A stretch of 47,298 nt of DNA, taken from the NCBI GenBank assembly GCA_016190445.1, contig JACPQL010000043.1, positions 1-47,298 on the forward strand, written 5' to 3'. The translations under genes were made by a program, and so were the position numbers. Positions 8,285 to 16,301 of this stretch are shown one piece after another (the first letter of the stretch is position 1; every line of letters starts with the position of its first letter). Source of the DNA: Chloroflexota bacterium. GTDB lineage: Bacteria > Chloroflexota > Dehalococcoidia > Lucifugimonadales > JACPQL01. The notes under the pieces are model-generated. The model did no database searches and was not told where the DNA came from. It worked only from the letters and a program-made list of their open reading frames with translations.

Positions 8285-9490
8285 ATGATTGATTTTCCTT
8301 ATCTTGACCAGGTGGTCCAGAAGGCAGACTCCAAGATCGTCATGCTGGTGGTGGATGGACTGGGGGGTGCTCCCCGGCCCGATATCCGCCTCTCCGAGCT
8401 GGAGTCGGCCCGCATCCCCTACTTGGACAGGCTGGCCGGGGAGAGCGCCTGCGGGCTCACCACGCCGGTCCTGCCCGGCATCGCTCCGGGAAGCGGCCCC
8501 GGCCACCTGGCCCTCTTCGGTTATGACCCTCTCAGGTACCTGGTAGGTCGTGGCGTCCTGGAGGCCCTGGGAGCGGGTGTGGAGATGCGGGACGGCGATG
8601 TGGCGGCGCGGGGCAACTTTTGCACCGTGGACGGAGAGGGGCGGATAATGGACCGCAGGGCCGGGCGCATCCCCAGCCGGGAGAGCGAGCCCCTTTGCCA
8701 ACTCCTGGACCGCATTCAGGTGGACGGCGCCGACCTCTCCGTACACCACGTCAAGGACTACCGCTTCGTCTTGAGGATGCGCGGTCGCGGGCTGAGCGAC
8801 CGCCTCACAGAGACTGACCCTCAAAAGCTGGGGGCCACGCCACTGCCTGTGCGCCCCCTGGAGCCCGTTGCCGCGCAGGCTGCTCAGGTGGCCAACGCCT
8901 TTGCGGAGAGGGCGGCCGTGGTGCTCAAGGGCCAGCCCAGGGCCAACATGGTGCTGCTGCGGGGCTGGTCGCTCCTGCCCCGTCTACCCTCCATGGCGGA
9001 GAGGTACCGCATGAAACTTGCCGCCGTCGCGGCTTACCCCATGTACCGGGGGCTGACAAGCCTGGCGGGGATGGACGTCCTGCCCACGGGGGCCACCTTC
9101 GCGGACGAGGTGCGCACCCTCAGGGAGCACTACGAGGAGTACGACTTCTTCTACATTCACTACAAGCCCGCCGACGCTGCGGGCGAGGACGGCGACTTTG
9201 CAGCCAAGGTGCGCGCCCTGGAGCAACTGGACGAGCACATTCCGTCCCTGCTAGAGCTGGCCGCCAACGTTCTTCTGGTGTGCGGCGACCACGCTACCCC
9301 CGCCATCGTGGCGGGCCATTCCTGGCATCCCGTGCCATTTCTGCTGCACTCACGCCTGACAGTAGGGGAGGGGGTGGAGCGGTTCTCGGAGCGGGCGTGC
9401 GCCCAGGGCTCCCTGGGGCAGATACCAGCCACCAGCGTCATGTTCCTGGCCCTGGCCCACGCGGGCAGGCTCGTCAAGTTCGGCGCGTAG
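8285..9490 (+). CDS. apgM: Cofactor-independent phosphoglycerate mutase, archaeal type
   Basis: Interconverts 3- and 2-phosphoglycerate without 2,3-bisphosphoglycerate. The 401-residue protein belongs to the alkaline-phosphatase superfamily. Metal-binding VVDGLGG is near residue 22, the nucleophile region APGSGPGHLALFGYDP near 66-81, and the C-terminal metal ligands in CGDHATP and AGHSWHPVP. It is closer to archaeal ApgM than to the longer bacterial GpmI. The start codon lies 6 nt after the pgk stop. Its position between pgk and tpiA fits the pathway. Confidence 0.93.
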   Translation: MIDFPYLDQVVQKADSKIVMLVVDGLGGAPRPDIRLSELESARIPYLDRLAGESACGLTTPVLPGIAPGSGPGHLALFGYDPLRYLVGRGVLEALGAGVEMRDGDVAARGNFCTVDGEGRIMDRRAGRIPSRESEPLCQLLDRIQVDGADLSVHHVKDYRFVLRMRGRGLSDRLTETDPQKLGATPLPVRPLEPVAAQAAQVANAFAERAAVVLKGQPRANMVLLRGWSLLPRLPSMAERYRMKLAAVAAYPMYRGLTSLAGMDVLPTGATFADEVRTLREHYEEYDFFYIHYKPADAAGEDGDFAAKVRALEQLDEHIPSLLELAANVLLVCGDHATPAIVAGHSWHPVPFLLHSRLTVGEGVERFSERACAQGSLGQIPATSVMFLALAHAGRLVKFGA

Positions 9491-9499
9491 GGAGGACCC

Positions 9500-10264
9500 G
9501 TGGCCACTCCTTTTATCGCTGGCAACTGGAAGATGAACACCACCTTGCGGGAGGCGGTGGCGCTGGTGCGCGAGATGAGGGGGGAACTGGCCCGGCTGGA
9601 TGGTGTGGAGCGGGTGCTCTGCCCGCCCTTCATCTCCCTGGCGGCGGTCAGTGAGCTGGTGGCCGGTACTCCCATCAAGGTGGGGGCACAGAACCTGTTC
9701 CACGAGCAGAAAGGGGCTTACACCGGCGAGGTCTCCCCTCTCATGCTCCGGGATCTGTGCGAGTACGTTATCGTGGGCCACTCCGAGCGTAGGGCCTGTT
9801 TCCATGAGGACGACGCCGTGGTGAACCGAAAGCTCAAGGCCGCCGTGGCCGCCGGGCTCAGGCCCATCCTGTGCGTCGGGGAGCGCTTGGGGGAGCGAGA
9901 GTCGGGCAGGGCGGAGGAGGTGGTGACGGCCCAACTCCATCGCGCTCTAGAGGGGTACTCCGACGCCGCCTCTCTGGTGGTGGCCTACGAGCCGGTATGG
10001 GCCATCGGCACCGGCAAAGCAGCCACGCCCGATATGGCTGGCGCCATGATGGCCCTCATCCGTCGCCGCCTGAGCGAAGCCTTTGGGGATAACCCTGCCA
10101 ACGGCATACCCCTACTCTATGGGGGCAGCGTGACCTCCCAAAACATCAGGGGGTTTGTGGAGCAGCCGCCCGTGGACGGCGCCCTGGTGGGCGGGGCCAG
10201 CCTCCGCGCCGCCGACTTCGTGGAGATAGTTCGGACCACTGCCCAGGTGCGGGCCAGAATGTAG
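9500..10264 (+). CDS. tpiA: Triosephosphate isomerase
   Basis: A TIM barrel of 254 residues that interconverts dihydroxyacetone phosphate and glyceraldehyde-3-phosphate. All catalytic residues are present: Lys11 in AGNWKMN, His94 in VGHSERR and Glu164 in AYEPVWAIGTGK, plus the phosphate-binding GGSV near the C-terminus. The GTG start at 9500 is preceded by GGAGG 5 nt upstream. It lies 9 nt after apgM and is probably co-transcribed. Confidence 0.97.
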   Translation: MATPFIAGNWKMNTTLREAVALVREMRGELARLDGVERVLCPPFISLAAVSELVAGTPIKVGAQNLFHEQKGAYTGEVSPLMLRDLCEYVIVGHSERRACFHEDDAVVNRKLKAAVAAGLRPILCVGERLGERESGRAEEVVTAQLHRALEGYSDAASLVVAYEPVWAIGTGKAATPDMAGAMMALIRRRLSEAFGDNPANGIPLLYGGSVTSQNIRGFVEQPPVDGALVGGASLRAADFVEIVRTTAQVRARM

Positions 10265-10287
10265 CGCTTCGCCCTGCCATTCCACGC

Positions 10288-11226
10288 ATGAAGCCTCCTC
10301 TGGTCGCCATCATCGGTCCCACGGCCTCGGGGAAGACTGCCCTCTCCCTTCACTTGGCCAGCGCTTTCGACATCGAGGTCATCAACGCCGACAGCCGCCA
10401 GGTGTACCGTGGCATGGACATCGGCACCGCCAAGCCCACGGCCCAGGAGCGGGCCCTGGTGCCTCACCACCTCATTGATATAGTGGAGCCGGACGGGGAG
10501 TTCAGCCTGGCCCTGTTTCTTGACCTGGCGCGCAAGACGGTGGCGGAGGTGCAGGGCAGGGGACGTCTCCCCGTGGTGGTGGGTGGCACGGGCCAGTACG
10601 CGTGGGGCCTGCTGGAGGGCTGGCAGGCGCCCGGGGTGCCGCCGGACCCGGTTCTGCGGGAGCGCCTGACGCGCCGGGCCCGGGAGGAGGGGTCCGAAAA
10701 CCTGTTCGCCGAGCTGGTGGCTGTTGACCCTGGTGCGCGGTCCCTCATTGACCCTCGCAACGTCCGGCGGGTGGTGAGGGCCCTGGAGGTGTACTACGCC
10801 ACCGGGGTGCCCTCCTCCCAGCAGCGGGCCAGGGGAGAGCCACCATTTCGGGCGCTGGTCCTCGGCCTGGATATGCCACGCAAGGAGCTTTACGGACGCA
10901 TAGACGCCAGGCTTGATGCCATGCTGAAGGCGGGCTGGATCGAGGAGGTGCGCAGCCTGCTGGAACGAGGCTACTCTGCCGAGCTTCCATCCATGTCCAG
11001 CACCGGCTACCGGGAGCTGGCCCTGTACTTGCGAGGGGAGCTGGCCTGGGAGGAGGCGCTGCGTCGCGCCCGGCGGGGGCTAAGGCGCCTTGCCCGGCAC
11101 CAGGGGGCCTGGTTCCGCATCAGTGACCCCCGCATCCGCTGGCTGGACGCTCGCAGCGACCCGGCGCCGGCGGCTCGGGAGGCGGTGCGGCGGCTTCTGG
11201 CAGACGGAGAGGGTGTGTTACAATGA
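10288..11226 (+). CDS. miaA: tRNA dimethylallyltransferase
   Basis: MiaA adds a dimethylallyl group to A37 of tRNAs reading UNN codons. The 312-residue protein has the P-loop GPTASGKTALS at residues 9-19, the NADSRQVYRGMDIGTAKP signature, VVVGGTGQYAWGLL and the C-terminal tRNA-binding region with STGYRELA. No clear ribosome-binding site precedes the ATG, which is 23 nt after tpiA, so expression may depend on coupling. The 3' end contains a putative promoter for the next small gene. Confidence 0.95.
   Translation: MKPPLVAIIGPTASGKTALSLHLASAFDIEVINADSRQVYRGMDIGTAKPTAQERALVPHHLIDIVEPDGEFSLALFLDLARKTVAEVQGRGRLPVVVGGTGQYAWGLLEGWQAPGVPPDPVLRERLTRRAREEGSENLFAELVAVDPGARSLIDPRNVRRVVRALEVYYATGVPSSQQRARGEPPFRALVLGLDMPRKELYGRIDARLDAMLKAGWIEEVRSLLERGYSAELPSMSSTGYRELALYLRGELAWEEALRRARRGLRRLARHQGAWFRISDPRIRWLDARSDPAPAAREAVRRLLADGEGVLQ
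11216..11224 (+). promoter_or_regulatory. Putative extended -10 promoter
   Basis: TGTTACAAT, an extended -10 element at the end of miaA, is 38 nt before the next ATG. No convincing -35 is seen. Confidence 0.35.
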
Positions 11227-11262
11227 CCCCAAGCTGCAAATCACCGCCGTGAGGCTTTCAAG

Positions 11263-11526
11263 ATGCCCATTCCAAGGGAGATGTTTGAGCAGGAAGTGGA
11301 CCCGCTAGACCAAGCCCTCCTAGGTATACTGAAGGGGGACCCGTCCCAGGCTTACACTATGGACGACATTCTTAGCGAGCTTTCTAAGAAGGCGGGCAAA
11401 AGTGCCGACAATCTTACAGCGCGTGTCGTTTTGTTGATTCGGTTGAACACGCTGGTGGAGCGGCGCCTTATCGAACGGCGGCGGATTGGTGGCACCGACT
11501 ATTTTGCGACACCTAAGCGGCAATAG
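11263..11526 (+). CDS. Small hypothetical protein, possible winged-helix
   Basis: An 87-residue protein that I do not recognise. Residues 30-80 (TMDDILSELSKKAG, then VVLLIRLNTLVERRLIERRR followed by GGTDYFATP) have the helix-helix-helix-wing pattern of small winged-helix DNA-binding domains, but there is no diagnostic motif. The ATG at 11263 lacks a clear Shine-Dalgarno sequence; an ATG at 11281 is a possible alternative. Its base composition looks lower in G+C than that of miaA. The 3' end overlaps the converging gene at 11513-11803 by 14 nt. Confidence 0.6.
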   Translation: MPIPREMFEQEVDPLDQALLGILKGDPSQAYTMDDILSELSKKAGKSADNLTARVVLLIRLNTLVERRLIERRRIGGTDYFATPKRQ

Positions 11527-11803
11527 CCTCTAGCTGTTCGACCTCCTGCGGAAGGAGTTGGGGATTGACCAACATCAGCAAGCCACGAGCAAGGTCGCGG
11601 ATGTACTGCTCATCGCGGTCTTGCCTGTCGTACTCGGCCAGAGCCAGCTCCATCTCGCCCAACAGCATCCGGTCCAGGGGAGAGGGTGACTGGGAGAGCT
11701 CCCACACGTTCTCCGCGAGCCATTCCCGTAGTGTTTGCACCGGGAGGAGCCCTCTACCCAAGAGGGCCAGGGCAAGTGCCAAGTCGGCGTTGAGCAAGCC
11801 CAT
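11513..11803 (-). CDS. Small hypothetical helical protein
   Basis: A 96-residue, acidic, leucine-rich protein predicted by eye to be mostly helical. I recognise no family. The ATG at 11801-11803 is preceded by an excellent ribosome-binding site (CAGGAGG, 5 nt spacing), which is the main reason for accepting it. Its 5' end faces the plus-strand gene beginning at 11867, and its 3' end overlaps the gene ending at 11526. The three small genes together look like a short accessory insertion between miaA and dapF. Confidence 0.55.
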   Translation of the reverse strand: MGLLNADLALALALLGRGLLPVQTLREWLAENVWELSQSPSPLDRMLLGEMELALAEYDRQDRDEQYIRDLARGLLMLVNPQLLPQEVEQLEAIAA

Positions 11804-11866
11804 CGCTGCCTCCTGAAGATGCAGCCAACTCCTAAGGCCATCCCAGTCCCAGTTTCCTCAGGAGTC

Positions 11867-12127
11867 ATGCGCCAGTTGTTTGATGCAATGCAGATATTCG
11901 ATAAGGTAAGGGAGGGCTACTTCTCCGCCCGCCTTTTCTGGCAGAGCAAGGGCACTCCGTCCCATCTTGAGAGAGGGTCTGCCAGCCAGATGTGGGAGTA
12001 CGTCTCTCCCCGGGGCATAGTGTTTGCGCGAGTCCACGAGTACAGGGACTCGCGTGGTAACATTATAGGCCGACCTGACCCCAAGTACTTTCGCATAGAC
12101 CAGGTTACCTTGTTTGTCCAGAGGTAG
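11867..12127 (+). CDS. Small hypothetical protein
   Basis: An 86-residue protein with no family I can name. It is rich in aromatic and arginine residues (YFSARLFWQS, MWEYVSPRG, ARVHEYRDSRG) and looks like a compact beta-rich domain. The ATG at 11867 has AGGAG 3-4 nt upstream. An in-frame ATG at 11819 would add 16 residues but has no ribosome site and would overlap the leader of the divergent gene. dapF starts 6 nt after its stop, so the two may be co-transcribed. Confidence 0.55.
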   Translation: MRQLFDAMQIFDKVREGYFSARLFWQSKGTPSHLERGSASQMWEYVSPRGIVFARVHEYRDSRGNIIGRPDPKYFRIDQVTLFVQR

Positions 12128-12133
12128 CAAGCC

Positions 12134-13060
12134 ATGCTGAAGTTCACCAAGATGCACGGCGCGGGCAATGACTACGTGGTGGTGGACGCCAGGGGCGAGC
12201 AGCGCGACTGGCATGTCCTGGCCCGTGCCATGTGCAATCGCCACTATGGGGTCGGCTCAGACGGCCTGCTGCTGGTGGTGGAGTCGTCGGTGGCCGACGT
12301 GCGCATGCGCATGTTCAACCCGGACGGCTCGGAGGCGGAGATGTGTGGCAACGGCATCCGCTGCTTCGCCAAGTACGTGCTGGAGCGGCGCATCGTCTCT
12401 CCGTCAGGGAAGGGGTTGCGAGTGGAGACTGCTGGTGGGGCCAAGACAGTGGTGCCGCTCATGGAGGGCGGACGGGTCACAAGCGCCCGGGTGGACATGG
12501 GGGAGCCAAGGCTCAGGGCAGGAGAGATACCCGTGGACGTGAGCGGAACCGCTTGGCCCGTAGCCGTGGCGGCCACCCTTGCGCGGGACGGGCAGACGGC
12601 CCGCCTCCTGGCAGGGCTCGGCCTGGCCCCCGGCGAAGCTGTGATGGGCATGCCCCTCACGGTGGAGGGGCGCACCTTCGAAGTGACCTGCGTCTCCATG
12701 GGGAACCCTCACGCCGTGGCCTTTTTGAAGGAGCCGGTGGACAAGGTCCCACTTGAGCGGCTGGGCCCGCTGGTGGAGCACCACCCCCTCTTCCCAAAGA
12801 GGGTCAACTTCCACGTGGTCAACGTGCTGGGGCAGGGCACCCTTCGGGCCCGCCACTGGGAGCGAGGTGCGGGGTTGACCCTGGCCTGCGGCACCGGCGC
12901 CTGCGCGGTGGCCGTGGCCTCTTATCTTCTGGGCCACACCGAGGCCACGGTGGAGATAGAGGTGCCCGGCGGCGTGCTGGGAGTCGCCTGGCCCGGCACC
13001 GGCCCCGTGTACCTGGAGGGCCCGGCAGTGGAGGTGTTCGAGGGGGAGTGGAGGGGGTAG
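12134..13060 (+). CDS. dapF: Diaminopimelate epimerase
   Basis: Converts LL- to meso-diaminopimelate for lysine and, where made, peptidoglycan. It is a 308-residue protein with the paired catalytic cysteines of the family: Cys71 in MCGNGIRC and Cys252 in ACGTGACA. The N-terminal KMHGAGNDYVVVD and MFNPDGSEAEMCGNG stretches are diagnostic. It acts directly after the LL-diaminopimelate aminotransferase encoded 0.5 kb downstream. The HNH nuclease gene lies between the two. Confidence 0.96.
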   Translation: MLKFTKMHGAGNDYVVVDARGEQRDWHVLARAMCNRHYGVGSDGLLLVVESSVADVRMRMFNPDGSEAEMCGNGIRCFAKYVLERRIVSPSGKGLRVETAGGAKTVVPLMEGGRVTSARVDMGEPRLRAGEIPVDVSGTAWPVAVAATLARDGQTARLLAGLGLAPGEAVMGMPLTVEGRTFEVTCVSMGNPHAVAFLKEPVDKVPLERLGPLVEHHPLFPKRVNFHVVNVLGQGTLRARHWERGAGLTLACGTGACAVAVASYLLGHTEATVEIEVPGGVLGVAWPGTGPVYLEGPAVEVFEGEWRG

Positions 13061-13090
13061 GGAACACCGTAGCTGTTGGAGGTGCGCTCG

Positions 13091-13507
13091 ATGTGGGACT
13101 GGGACGAACCAACAAGGCGCCGCAGGTCTATTCCGAAAGCGGTGAAGGATCAGGTTTGGTTCAAGTACATTGGGGCGGGAAAGGCGGAGGGCAAGTGCTA
13201 CGTATGCGGTCGTACTATCCACATCGTTGACTTTGACGTCGGTCACAATAGGGCCAAGTCAAAAGGTGGGGGAGACAGTATAGACAACCTTAGGCCTATA
13301 TGCCGTACGTGCAACACTTCTATGGGTACGCAGTCCATTGAAGTATTCAAGGCGAAACACTTCCCCACCGCATCCTCAGCGCCTTCCAGGTCCGGGTCCA
13401 GGCTGTCGGGAACGAAGACTGCTGCCAAGAAGCCCGTAGCGAAAATGCGCACGAAGAAGGCGACGGTGAAGACGACCACAGCCTCACGCGGGCACCGCAA
13501 AGCCTAG
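13091..13507 (+). CDS. HNH endonuclease with lysine-rich tail
   Basis: A 138-residue protein. The N-terminal half is an HNH nuclease domain: zinc cysteines in CYVCG (residues 38-42), the catalytic DVGHNRAKSKGG region with its histidine, and NLRPICRTCN carrying the Asn and the second CxxC pair. The last 45 residues form a low-complexity, lysine- and alanine-rich tail resembling histone H1 tails, probably a nonspecific DNA-binding extension. The ATG at 13091 has GGAGG 8 nt upstream. The gene looks lower in G+C than its neighbours and splits dapF from dapL, suggesting it was acquired. It is unlikely to belong to lysine synthesis. Confidence 0.8.
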   Translation: MWDWDEPTRRRRSIPKAVKDQVWFKYIGAGKAEGKCYVCGRTIHIVDFDVGHNRAKSKGGGDSIDNLRPICRTCNTSMGTQSIEVFKAKHFPTASSAPSRSGSRLSGTKTAAKKPVAKMRTKKATVKTTTASRGHRKA

Positions 13508-13568
13508 GGGCTACGAGAGTGGAGAGCTGCGTATTGAGTGCTGAACACATTCGACAGAGGGAGTGTGA

Positions 13569-14747
13569 ATGCGCCTAGCGAAGCGACTGGACAAGTTGCC
13601 TCCCTATCTCTTCGTGGAGATAAGCCGGAAGATCGCCGCCAAGCGGGCCAAGGGGGCAGACGTGGTCACCTTCGGCATCGGCGACCCCGACATCCCCACG
13701 CCACAGCACATCATCGCCCGCCTCATCGAGGCGTCCCAGGACCCGCCTAACCACCGCTATCCGGAGACCGAGGGGCTGCCTGAGATGCGCAAGGCCGTCG
13801 CCTCCTGGTACCAGCGGCGCTTTGGCCTCGCCTTCGACCCGGACAAGGAGGTGCTCCCCCTCATCGGTGCCAAGGAGGGCATCGGCCACATGGCCCTCTG
13901 CCTGCTGGAGCCCGGCGACGTGGCCCTGGTGCCTGACCCCGGCTACCCTGTGTACAGCGTGGGCACCATGTTCGCTGGCGGCGAGTCTTACTTCATGCCC
14001 CTCACAGAGGAGAACGGCTGGCTTCCAGACCTGGATGCCATCCCCGCGCAGGTGCTCCGCCGGGCCAGGGTGCTTTGGCTCAACTACCCCCACAATCCCA
14101 CGGGCGGCCTGGCGGACCTGGACTTTTTCCAGAGGGCGGTCCAGTTCGCCAAGAGGCACGGCATGGTGGTGTGCCACGACGCGGCCTACTCCGAGGTCAC
14201 CTTCGACGGCTACCGGGCCCCCAGCTTCCTCCAGGCTGAGGGGGCCATGGACATTGGCATCGAGTTCCACTCGCTGTCCAAGTGCTACAATATGACTGGA
14301 TGGCGCGTGGGCATGGCCGTGGGCAACGCCAAGCTGATTGACGCTCTGCTGCGGGTCAAGTCCAACCTGGACTCCGGTATACCCCAGGCCATCCAGTACA
14401 TGGCCATCGAGGCGCTCACAGGCTCCCAGGAGACCATAGACCGGAACAACGCCATCTACAAGCGGCGGCGCGACCGGGTGGTGGAGGTGCTGAGGAGCAT
14501 CGGGCTGGCGGTGGAGACACCCAGGGCCGGCCTGTACGTGTGGGCCAGGCTGCCCGAGGGATGGACCTCCGCCGACTTCGCTGCGTTGCTTTTGGAGGAG
14601 AAGGACATCGTGGTGACGCCGGGCCGCGGCTACGGCCAGCAGGGAGAGGGGTACATCCGCCTCTCTCTTACCACGCCCGACGACCGTGTGGAGGAGGGGT
14701 TGCGACGGCTGCGAGGCTGGCGCATCCCGGCACCGCCTCAGCGGTGA
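13569..14747 (+). CDS. dapL: LL-diaminopimelate aminotransferase
   Basis: A fold-type I PLP aminotransferase of 392 residues that makes LL-diaminopimelate directly from tetrahydrodipicolinate, bypassing the succinylase or acetylase steps. Visible features are FGIGDPDIPTP at the substrate site, HRYPETEGLPEMRKA, the NYPHNPTGG loop, and PLP Lys238 in SLSKCYNMTGWRVG. GAGGGAG precedes the ATG. The link to dapF supports DapL over other aspartate-aminotransferase-like enzymes, although substrate specificity cannot be proved from sequence. Confidence 0.9.
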   Translation: MRLAKRLDKLPPYLFVEISRKIAAKRAKGADVVTFGIGDPDIPTPQHIIARLIEASQDPPNHRYPETEGLPEMRKAVASWYQRRFGLAFDPDKEVLPLIGAKEGIGHMALCLLEPGDVALVPDPGYPVYSVGTMFAGGESYFMPLTEENGWLPDLDAIPAQVLRRARVLWLNYPHNPTGGLADLDFFQRAVQFAKRHGMVVCHDAAYSEVTFDGYRAPSFLQAEGAMDIGIEFHSLSKCYNMTGWRVGMAVGNAKLIDALLRVKSNLDSGIPQAIQYMAIEALTGSQETIDRNNAIYKRRRDRVVEVLRSIGLAVETPRAGLYVWARLPEGWTSADFAALLLEEKDIVVTPGRGYGQQGEGYIRLSLTTPDDRVEEGLRRLRGWRIPAPPQR

Positions 14748-14766
14748 TACCAGGAGGTGTCGTCCC

Positions 14767-15960
14767 ATAGCCAGGTCTAGGACCGTAGCTACCGAGGCCC
14801 AGCCGGAGCGTGCTCTGCTGGTGGGCGTGGCCCTAAAGGGGCAGAGCGGGCTGTGGCCCTTGGAGGACTCCCTGGAGGAGCTGGGGCAACTCGCCAGGAC
14901 GGCTGGCGCCCAGGTGGTGGGCGTCATGACCCAGCACCTGGACAGGCCCTCGCCCAAGTACCTGGGCAAGGGGAAGCTGGAGGAGCTGAGGGAGCTTCGC
15001 CAGGCGCTTGGTGCAGGGACCGTCGTCTTCGACGATGAGCTGAGCCCGACCCAGCAGAAGAGCCTGGAGGAGGCCCTGGGGGAGAAGGTCCTGGACCGTA
15101 CCGCTCTCATCCTGGACGTGTTCGCCCGCCATGCCCAGACACGGGAGGGCCGCCTCCAGGTGGAGCTGGCCCAGCACGAATACCTTCTCCCCAGGCTGGT
15201 GGGCCAGTGGAGCCACCTGGAGCGGCTGGGGGGTGGCATCGGCACCCGCGGCCCCGGCGAGAGCCAGCTTGAGACGGACCGGCGCCTCATTGGTCGGCGG
15301 ATCCAGAGGCTCAAGGCCGCCCTGGAGGCGGTGCGCCAGCACAGGGCGCGGTACAGGGCACGACGCCAGCATGACGGCGTGCCTGTGGTCTCACTGGTGG
15401 GGTACACCAACGCCGGAAAGAGCAGCCTGCTCAACGCTCTGAGCGGCGCGGGCGTGACGGTCAGGGACCAGCCGTTTTCCACCCTAGACCCGGTGACGCG
15501 GCGCATCCTCCTGCCTGGAGGAGAGACGGTGCTGCTGACGGACACGGTGGGGTTCATCCACAAGCTGCCGCCGGCGCTGATCGCCGCCTTCCGTGCCACC
15601 ATCGAGGAGATCCAGGAGTCAGACATCCTCCTGCACGTGGTGGACATATCGCACCGCAACGTCGCCCAGCAGGCCGAAGTAGTGGACCAGATCCTTCATG
15701 ACATGGGCCTGGACAACAGGCCGCGCGTGCTGGCGCTCAACAAGGCCGACCTCTTGCTACCCAGTCCCAGGGAGTCTGCTGTGCGGGAGCTGGCGAACGC
15801 TCTGCACGCCACGCAAGAGAGGTCGGTCATCGTCTCTGCGCTCAAAGGCTGGGGGCTGGACAGGCTGCGAGCCACGCTGGAGGATGTCCTGAGGGACATG
15901 ATGCGCGAGCCACCAAGGCCGGCCGCCAGGCACAAGGCGCGAACCACAAACATGCCCTGA
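14767..15960 (+). CDS. hflX: GTPase HflX, probable ATA start
   Basis: HflX is a ribosome-associated GTPase that rescues or splits stalled ribosomes. It has the N-terminal HflX domain (HLDRPSPKYLGKGKLEEL; RLQVELAQHEYLLPRL; GGIGTRGPGESQLETDRR) followed by the G domain with G1 GYTNAGKSSLLNAL, G3 DTVGFIHKLP and G4 NKAD. After the dapL stop the only well-placed initiator is an ATA at 14767, 9 nt after a perfect AGGAGG. The next in-frame ATG/GTG-type codons are a GTG at 14686 inside dapL or CTG/GTG codons at the LLVGV strand. The coordinate given assumes ATA initiation, giving 397 residues; the family assignment is secure. Confidence 0.9.
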   Translation: MARSRTVATEAQPERALLVGVALKGQSGLWPLEDSLEELGQLARTAGAQVVGVMTQHLDRPSPKYLGKGKLEELRELRQALGAGTVVFDDELSPTQQKSLEEALGEKVLDRTALILDVFARHAQTREGRLQVELAQHEYLLPRLVGQWSHLERLGGGIGTRGPGESQLETDRRLIGRRIQRLKAALEAVRQHRARYRARRQHDGVPVVSLVGYTNAGKSSLLNALSGAGVTVRDQPFSTLDPVTRRILLPGGETVLLTDTVGFIHKLPPALIAAFRATIEEIQESDILLHVVDISHRNVAQQAEVVDQILHDMGLDNRPRVLALNKADLLLPSPRESAVRELANALHATQERSVIVSALKGWGLDRLRATLEDVLRDMMREPPRPAARHKARTTNMP

Positions 15961-16301
15961 ACGCATCGGTGCGCGGGCAGGCACCGCGCCCAAAAACCGG
16001 TGAAGCGGCGCCCTGGGATATGTCACAGGTCTCCCTGGCCTCTCAGAGGGGCCGAAAATCGCATCCTCGTGCGCGTTCATTCTGTGACCTGGTGTGTCGT
16101 GCTGCGTGGTCCGGGCCGGGACGGACCGGGGCCCGGCCCATCGTCCCTGGAGGGGAGTGGCTGGCCCGGGCACCCGACGCCGGAAGGTATATTCGCCCTA
16201 TGTCAGTTATGTCGAGTTATTACTTACGGTTTTTGTAGCCGTGCTGGTCTCCGCCGCCGTGCTACAATTGAACCATCCCCGTCCCAAGGGCTGGAGAGGC
16301 G
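15961..16301. other. Intergenic region with GC hairpins
   Basis: 341 bp between hflX and the S41 protease. It contains an 8-bp inverted repeat GGGCCGGG/CCCGGCCC (16113-16120 and 16132-16139) and a smaller one near 15966-15985. No convincing gene is seen. The downstream part holds the promoter listed next. Confidence 0.5.
16260..16268 (+). promoter_or_regulatory. Extended -10 promoter for the S41 protease gene
   Basis: TGCTACAAT (TG at 16260-16261, TACAAT at 16263-16268). It would start RNA near 16275, 27 nt before the GTG. No good -35 at the usual distance. Confidence 0.45.

Noticed and set aside
14686-14766. GTG at 14686 as the hflX start
   Set aside because: It lies inside dapL, adds Cys/Arg-rich sequence absent from HflX proteins, and has no better ribosome site than the one before 14767; kept only as an alternative.
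13575-15659. 694-codon open frame on the minus strand
   Set aside because: It lies antisense to dapL and hflX, has low-complexity Arg/Ser/Pro composition and no recognisable motif; it is a by-product of high G+C.
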